64,000 nt of DNA from JAYWXI01 sp036016955. GTDB taxonomy: Bacteria; Bacteroidota; Bacteroidia; Flavobacteriales; Weeksellaceae. The translations under genes and the position numbers were made by a program. Positions within the stretch are counted from its first letter, which is position 1, and each line of letters begins with the position of its first letter. Under the pieces are notes generated by a model. That model was not told where the DNA came from, did no database searches, and worked only from the letters and a program-made list of their open reading frames with translations. The stretch covers positions 237,339 to 301,338 of the forward strand of contig NZ_JAYWXI010000001.1 in the NCBI RefSeq assembly GCF_036016955.1, in the 5' to 3' direction. Of this stretch, positions 59,269-64,000 are shown one piece after another.

Positions 59269-59709
59269 ATGACAACCCTTATTTTACCCGTAGATTTTTC
59301 CGATACTACAGAAGTCCTCCTAAATGGAGCCGTGAAGTTTGCCAAAGAAGCCGGAGCTAAAATCATCCTCATGCACGTAACGCCGGCCGATATTGGTTTT
59401 GCCATAGGCGATATGGGATTTCAGTATTTTCCCGAAATTGAACAAGATGAGATTAAAGAGGAGTTGCGCCAACTAAAGGCCCTTCAGGATCAGGTGGCGG
59501 CTCAGGGGGTAGAGTGCGAACATATCCTGAAACAAGGGGATGCCAAGACGATTATTTTGGACTATGCCGAAGAAAAAAAGGCCGACTATATCGTTATGGG
59601 CTCTCATGGAAGAAGCGGAATTTATGATGTTTTTGTGGGAAGCCTCACGAAAGAATTAACCAAGAATTCACCGATCCCCGTTTTGGTAATTCCATGCCAC
59701 GGAAAGTAG
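59269..59709 (+). CDS. universal stress protein
   Basis: The 146-residue UspA-fold protein: TTLILPVDFSDTTEVLLNGA, then a Gly-rich ATP-binding motif in VMGSHGRSGIYDVFVGSLTK and IPVLVIP at the end, i.e. the ATP-binding (UspFG-like) branch. It is probably induced by stress. It ends in a bidirectional terminator. Confidence 0.93.
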   Translation: MTTLILPVDFSDTTEVLLNGAVKFAKEAGAKIILMHVTPADIGFAIGDMGFQYFPEIEQDEIKEELRQLKALQDQVAAQGVECEHILKQGDAKTIILDYAEEKKADYIVMGSHGRSGIYDVFVGSLTKELTKNSPIPVLVIPCHGK

Positions 59710-59742
59710 CCAAAGAATAGGCTTTTGGGTAGAAGCGAAATA

Positions 59743-59780
59743 AAAAATACCGCTCTTCATATTGGTAGAGCGGTATTTTT
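59743..59780. terminator. bidirectional terminator
   Basis: A 14-bp stem AAAAATACCGCTCT/AGAGCGGTATTTTT serves uspA and the convergent 59795 gene. Confidence 0.92.
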
Positions 59781-59794
59781 CAACTATCAATTAA

Positions 59795-60025
59795 TTAACC
59801 CTTTTTCATTATTTCAGGATCATAATAAGGACGAACTTCCTTGGAGGGCGACGTGTAATCCTTGTCTTTGTTGTTTCCCAAAGGAACGACAAGCTCCCAG
59901 CACCAGTACACGAAAAGCACGCTTGCCACAATAAAGAGAATCCAGTTTAGTACATAGCCGAATACGTCGTAGAACCCGAAAGACCAAACAAAAACCTTGC
60001 TTAAGAATAACCAAAGAGACGTCAT
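59795..60025 (-). CDS. small membrane protein (DUF6341-like)
   Basis: The 76-residue protein has two hydrophobic segments (MTSLWLFLSKVFVWSFGFY and VLNWILFIVASVLFVYWCWE) and a polar tail ending PYYDPEIMKKG. It is divergent from the DUF6427-like gene. From memory these two families are neighbours in Flavobacteria; I hold the DUF number with moderate confidence. Confidence 0.65.
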   Translation of the reverse strand: MTSLWLFLSKVFVWSFGFYDVFGYVLNWILFIVASVLFVYWCWELVVPLGNNKDKDYTSPSKEVRPYYDPEIMKKG

Positions 60026-60043
60026 TATTTCCTTATTTTAAAT

Positions 60044-60051
60044 TAACTTTG
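60044..60051 (+). promoter_or_regulatory. -7 element of the DUF6427-like gene
   Basis: TAACTTTG, 17 nt before the ATG at 60068; the leader would be very short. Confidence 0.5.
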
Positions 60052-60067
60052 CACAAATTTATAAAAA

Positions 60068-60973
60068 ATGTTCAAATTACTTTCAAAAGAAAGCAATATT
60101 TTTTCGATACCGGTTTATATTCTGTTTCTTCTGTTGGTGATAACGGCTTTTAATGTGTTGAATTTTAGTTTGTTGGAGAGTATTTCGGCTGGGGTTGCTT
60201 TTTTGGGGATTTCGCTGGTTTATTTCGTGTTCAATCCGATGAATTTGACGTACCAGACTCATGTGCCTTTATTTCTTTATACTTTTTTTATTTTCGGGTT
60301 TTATCCGGAAAATATGGATTTAGGGCTTTCGGTGTCTTTGCTGACCAATTCGTTTCTTCTTCTGGTGCTCAGTAGTACGGAGGATCAGGTGAGGAAGCGT
60401 TCGTACCTTTTGGTGGGGGCTTTTTTGGCGGTTAACTACTTGTTTTTGCCTACCACTTGGCCGATGTTGATTTTTGTGGTGATGCATATTATAGCTACTT
60501 CCAGGCAAATTGCCCTTAACTTGTTTCGTTTGGTTTTCGGTATTGTTTTGGTGTTTTTTGCCTATTTCTGTTTAATGTACACGATAGGGTTTACGACTTT
60601 TAATGCCGACTATCTGCCAATTGACTTGGGGCCGGTGAGGCGGGATTTTTCATCTCTGTACAGTCTTGTTCCTGTGGTTGTGCTGCTGGTGTATGCCGTA
60701 TTGGATCATTTCAATCATTTTAATGAGAAGAGCCCGGATAGTCGTTTTAAGTATACTTTTCTCCTTATTTTTGTTATGGCTCAACTGACGACCATTGTGC
60801 TGTACATGGGAGAACATCACCAATATTTGATGCTGATGGCTTTTCCAGCAAGTGTCATTCTTAGTCGGATGCTTCGTTTTCTGCCGAATTATTGGATGAA
60901 GGAACTGGGGCTTTGGTTGATTATTGGATGTATGCTGGCTTTTAAGGTGTTAAATTATTTTCAGTTGTTTTAA
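60068..60973 (+). CDS. multi-pass membrane protein (DUF6427-like)
   Basis: The 301-residue protein has about nine hydrophobic segments: NIFSIPVYILFLLLVITAFN at the start and ELGLWLIIGCMLAFKVLNYF at the end. Its family in Flavobacteria is uncharacterised. It is 11 bp ahead of the DUF3109 gene. Confidence 0.7.
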   Translation: MFKLLSKESNIFSIPVYILFLLLVITAFNVLNFSLLESISAGVAFLGISLVYFVFNPMNLTYQTHVPLFLYTFFIFGFYPENMDLGLSVSLLTNSFLLLVLSSTEDQVRKRSYLLVGAFLAVNYLFLPTTWPMLIFVVMHIIATSRQIALNLFRLVFGIVLVFFAYFCLMYTIGFTTFNADYLPIDLGPVRRDFSSLYSLVPVVVLLVYAVLDHFNHFNEKSPDSRFKYTFLLIFVMAQLTTIVLYMGEHHQYLMLMAFPASVILSRMLRFLPNYWMKELGLWLIIGCMLAFKVLNYFQLF

Positions 60974-60984
60974 AAAAATTAGCT

Positions 60985-61569
60985 ATGATTCAAATTGATG
61001 ATAAACTTATTTCGGAGGATGTTTTTGAAAGAGAATTTGTTTGCAACCTGAGCAAATGCAAGGGGGCTTGCTGCGTGGAGGGGGATGTGGGAGCGCCTTT
61101 GGATAAAGATGAAGCGGTACTTTTGGAGCAGATTTATGATAAAGTAAAGCCTTTTCTTAGGCCGGAAGGGGTTGAGGCATTGGAGCGTCAAGGAGCTTGG
61201 ACGACGGATCCCATGGATGGCGATTATGTGACGCCTATGGTGGAGGGAAGAGAGTGTGCTTATGTGATTTTTGACGAAAAAGGCATTACCAAATGCGGTA
61301 TAGAAAAGGCTTACGAGGCGGGAGCTGTGGATTGGAAGAAGCCTATATCCTGCCACCTTTATCCGATACGGGTGACGGATTATTCCACATTTTCGGCGTT
61401 GAATTACCACGAATGGCCGATTTGCAGTGATGCGTGTGAATTGGGAGAGGCATTGAAAGTTCCGGTATATAAATTTTTGAAAGAGCCGCTTGTTCGGAAA
61501 TACGGAGAAGGGTTTTACCGTACGCTTTGCGAGGCTGCTGAAGAATGGGAGAAGTCGGAGCCCCGTTAA
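60985..61569 (+). CDS. DUF3109 family cysteine-cluster protein
   Basis: The 194-residue protein carries an N-terminal cluster CNLSKCKGACCVEGDVG, then ECAYVIFDEKGITKCGIE and ISCHLYPIRV, later CSDACELG: a set of cysteines that probably binds a metal or Fe-S cluster, as in the related YkgJ family. Length and layout agree with DUF3109. Role unknown. Confidence 0.88.
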   Translation: MIQIDDKLISEDVFEREFVCNLSKCKGACCVEGDVGAPLDKDEAVLLEQIYDKVKPFLRPEGVEALERQGAWTTDPMDGDYVTPMVEGRECAYVIFDEKGITKCGIEKAYEAGAVDWKKPISCHLYPIRVTDYSTFSALNYHEWPICSDACELGEALKVPVYKFLKEPLVRKYGEGFYRTLCEAAEEWEKSEPR

Positions 61570-61640
61570 AATTTTTCGACCGGGTTTTGCTTTGCTTTCG
61601 GGAAGGTTGAATGCACTTGGGGCTGTTGTGGAAGGAGGGC

Positions 61641-61985
61641 TTAATCGGTTGGTTTGTCGGAAAGCGATTCTTTCAGCTTGACTAATTCGGCTTTAACGAA
61701 TTCCAAACGGTCGATCATGGAGACGGTTTCGGCTATTTTGGCGTTGGTGGTTAATGCCACGCGGGCGCCGTCCAGTGTATAGCCTTTTTCTTTCACCAAG
61801 TGGTAAATGATTTTTAAATTAGCAAGGTCTTCCGGTGTGAAATAGCGATTGCCTTTTTTGTTTTTCTTCGGCCGTAGGATGGGGAATTCCTGCTCCCAGT
61901 AGCGGATGAGTGAGGTGTTGACATCGAAAGCTTTGGCGACTTCACCAATGGAGTAATAGAGCTTATCCGGAAGATTCAGTTTCAT
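61641..61985 (-). CDS. MerR family transcriptional regulator
   Basis: The 114-residue regulator has a winged HTH at the N-terminus (LYYSIGEVAKAFDVNTSLIR, then YWEQEFPILRPKKNKKGNRY) and a helical dimer arm. There is no long effector domain. This short form (with WEQEFPxLRPxKNxxGNRxY) is common in Bacteroidota next to housekeeping genes; the effector is unknown. Confidence 0.9.
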   Translation of the reverse strand: MKLNLPDKLYYSIGEVAKAFDVNTSLIRYWEQEFPILRPKKNKKGNRYFTPEDLANLKIIYHLVKEKGYTLDGARVALTTNAKIAETVSMIDRLEFVKAELVKLKESLSDKPTD

Positions 61986-62171
61986 CGGGGCAAAGATAAA
62001 ATTTTTGGTTTAAATTTCGAGGGACCGTGAGGGAAATCGTTGGAGAGCTTCTGTTTTTTGGTGGATGATGCGGGGAGGTTTTAACGCAGAATCGAGATTT
62101 GATCGACTATTTTGATGCCGGGGAGGGTTATGAAAAAAATACTAAATTTAGTCGCTGGTATTTTGAATGTT

Positions 62172-63857
62172 ATGTCGGTTTCGATTAAGAAAATATATCA
62201 TAGGGGCGACTATCATATCGGGATTTTTTTTCGATACGATGCGGTGGTGAAAGCCGAGGTGATGCGTCTGGGTGCTCGATACAGCAGAACGCTTGGGTGT
62301 TTTTATCTTCCTTATGAAAAAGAGGCATACCAAAAACTGCATCGTTGTTTTCCCGATTTAACGATTGAAAACCCAAAGACTCTTCCGGAGCCCGCAATGC
62401 CGCGAGAAACTGCTCCCATAACGCTCGAAGAGGAGCGTGCCCACCAGTCAGGTGAAGAACAAGGTCACAACCCTGGTCGTTTTCAGAGGTCTTTGGAGAA
62501 GATGGAGAATTCGGGAAAATATTGGCGTTTCAAAATGAAGTACCATGCCGGTAAAGTGGCTGAACTTAAAAAAGTAAAAGGGGTGTTTTGGCATTCTTTG
62601 CAGCGGTGTTATTTTGTGCCGAGGCATCCTTCTTGTAAGCAAAAAGTGGAGGCTATTTTGGAGGTTGAGGATTTTTTTGGTCTTGATTTTTGGAATCAAA
62701 ATCGTGTGCCAGAAGGGCGACTTTTGTTCCGGCCGTATTCGCAGGATGTGCGCTATATGTTGGTGGCAGCCGACGATTACGCGGTTATTGATTTTCTTAA
62801 AAGAATGGTTTATGCCCGTTATAGCAAGGATCATCAAGCTTATGTGATTCCTGCTACGCCGGTGGTTTTTGATTCCATTGCCCTTTATGCCCAAAGCGGC
62901 AAGGTGAAAGTGGAGAATGAGCTGCCTGAAGGCTACCTTAAAGCCCAAAATAAACCGAATCAAAAAGCCATTAGGCTGAAAAAAGAGCGGGAAAATTTGT
63001 TGGGGCAGGTTACCGGAAAGGAAAGGGCGCTTTTGGAAGAGTATATTAATTTGCTTCAGGCCAAAAATTACAGCCATAATACCATTCGGAATTATGGTGC
63101 GGCATTTTTGCAGTTTATCATGGCGTTTCATGACCAATCTATTGCTTGTTTGGGGGTGGGCGACTTGACGCGTTATCTTGCGGGGCTCATGGAGAAGGGG
63201 TTGGCTTCTGCCAGTGGGAATACTTTGGTAAATGCGCTTAATTTTTATTACCGAAATATGGCGGATCGCCCGGATTTGTATCTTAAGATTCCTCGTCCGA
63301 AGAAAGAAAAAATCCTGCCCAAGGTTCTTAGTAAGACTCAGGTGGAACAACTATTTTCGGCCGTGGAAAATCCTAAACATCGCCTGATGATGCTTATGAT
63401 TTATGGTACGGGAATGCGGGTAAGCGAGGTATGTGATGTGAAATGGAGTGATGTGCACTTTGATACCCAAAAAATTCATATTCGAGGCGCTAAAGGAAAG
63501 AAGGACCGCATGGTTATGCTGCCAAAGAGTATTCTTTTTCTTGCTGAACAATACAGAAACCTCAATCCCAAGGCGGATTATGTGTTTGAGGGGCAGATAA
63601 AAGGTATGCCATACAGTCCTCGAAGTGTTCAGGAGGTGCTGCGTAAGGCCATAAAAAAAGCTGCGATACGTACGCCTGCCACAGTACATACGTTACGTCA
63701 TAGTTTTGCTACGCATTTATTGGAAAATGGGACAGATGTACGGTATATTCAGAAACTTTTGGGGCACTCTAATATCAAAACCACTATGATTTATACGCAC
63801 TTTACAACTGATGCTATTAATAAAATCAAAAGCCCGTTGGACGATTTGGAAATATGA
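62172..63857 (+). CDS. tyrosine recombinase with tandem N-terminal repeat domain
   Basis: From ATG 62172 it has 561 residues. The last ~300 form a XerC/D-type recombinase: a SAM-like core-binding domain, then catalytic Arg in GTGMRVSEV, Lys in GAKGKKDR, HTLRHSFATHLLENG (H-x-x-R) and the nucleophile Tyr in TTMIYTHFTT. Before it lie three related ~60-residue units (GIFFRYDAVVKAEVMRLGAR; RFKMKYHAGKVAELKKVKG; RLLFRPYSQDVRYMLVAADD) each ending in a YxxP-type strand, HARP-like. An ATG at 62130 is an alternative start. Confidence 0.85.
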   Translation: MSVSIKKIYHRGDYHIGIFFRYDAVVKAEVMRLGARYSRTLGCFYLPYEKEAYQKLHRCFPDLTIENPKTLPEPAMPRETAPITLEEERAHQSGEEQGHNPGRFQRSLEKMENSGKYWRFKMKYHAGKVAELKKVKGVFWHSLQRCYFVPRHPSCKQKVEAILEVEDFFGLDFWNQNRVPEGRLLFRPYSQDVRYMLVAADDYAVIDFLKRMVYARYSKDHQAYVIPATPVVFDSIALYAQSGKVKVENELPEGYLKAQNKPNQKAIRLKKERENLLGQVTGKERALLEEYINLLQAKNYSHNTIRNYGAAFLQFIMAFHDQSIACLGVGDLTRYLAGLMEKGLASASGNTLVNALNFYYRNMADRPDLYLKIPRPKKEKILPKVLSKTQVEQLFSAVENPKHRLMMLMIYGTGMRVSEVCDVKWSDVHFDTQKIHIRGAKGKKDRMVMLPKSILFLAEQYRNLNPKADYVFEGQIKGMPYSPRSVQEVLRKAIKKAAIRTPATVHTLRHSFATHLLENGTDVRYIQKLLGHSNIKTTMIYTHFTTDAINKIKSPLDDLEI

Positions 63858-63962
63858 AAAAAGTTACATAGATTTGTTGATATACAGTAGTTAGCAGAGA
63901 TTGTTTATAATACTCAGCAAAATAATATTATTAAACCATTAAATAACATAAAACTGACAAAT

Positions 63963-64000
63963 ATGAAAAAATTAATAATGTTTATTGTGACTTTAATTCT
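63963..64000 (+). CDS. start of an exported protein (partial)
   Basis: ATG at 63963 opens a frame MKKLIMFIVTLI that runs off the window; it looks like the beginning of a signal peptide. An A-rich leader precedes it. Nothing else can be said. Confidence 0.4.
   Translation, partial: MKKLIMFIVTLI

Overview
The window reads as a piece of a Bacteroidota chromosome, class Flavobacteriia, most likely the Weeksellaceae/Chryseobacterium group. Supporting signs are promoters of the TTG-n17-21-TAnnTTTG type, A-rich stretches instead of strong Shine-Dalgarno sites ahead of starts, bacillithiol synthesis (bshA), and lineage-typical families (GLPGLI, DUF4254, DUF4292, DUF3098 and the probable DUF6341/DUF6427 pair). 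I cannot name the species.

Positions 1 to about 19300 are the larger part of a Mu-like (transposable) prophage that runs off the left edge. Its early end lies to the right. A CI/S24-type repressor (18366, +) diverges across an operator from an early operon on the minus strand: small DNA-binding protein, small proteins, Mu-A-type transposase, Mu-B-type ATPase, a second RecA-like ATPase, a DUF3164 protein, a GemA-like protein, and a string of small orphans that ends with a stand-alone double-stranded-RNA-binding domain (9600-9812). The head genes sit at the other end. Terminase, gp36-like protein, portal, F-like minor head protein, virion morphogenesis protein and a tail-terminator-like protein run on the plus strand from 1555. 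A protease/scaffold gene and the major capsid gene diverge from them on the minus strand. A symmetric inverted-repeat element (1403-1539) lies between the two late units. The most notable signals here are a textbook -1 frameshift cassette joining portal to minor head protein (5232-5277), a CdiA-like toxin domain on the end of the minor head protein, a self-contained moron gene (7903-8366), the dsRBD protein, and two tRNA-like folds in the early operon.

From about 19.3 kb onward the sequence is host chromosome. Glycolysis genes (pfkA-gapA) come first, then a TonB receptor with a histidine-rich lipoprotein (probable metal uptake), trigger factor, and a G-rich cluster (Nudix CoA hydrolase, unusual acyltransferase, lipoprotein, degenerate Mur-ligase-like protein). 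Next is a block of three secreted proteins sharing a GINT-type N-terminal module; the third is frameshifted right after its signal peptide. A DEAD-box helicase follows, then an AT-richer two-gene insert (GLPGLI protein and iron alcohol dehydrogenase), rimO, an AI-2E-type permease, a lipid-linked-sugar flippase and a sugar nucleotidyltransferase. An envelope operon follows (DUF4292 lipoprotein, EnvC-like activator, tatA, DUF4254, lipoprotein), then ribA, deoD, a GH3 glycosidase with bshA, a helix-hairpin-helix repeat protein, truB-uppP-DUF3098-ftsX, rsmA, a phosphodiesterase, uspA, the DUF6341/DUF6427 pair, a DUF3109 protein and a MerR regulator. The last complete gene is a tyrosine recombinase with an unusual triple-repeat N-terminus. 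No rRNA, standard tRNA or CRISPR array was found.
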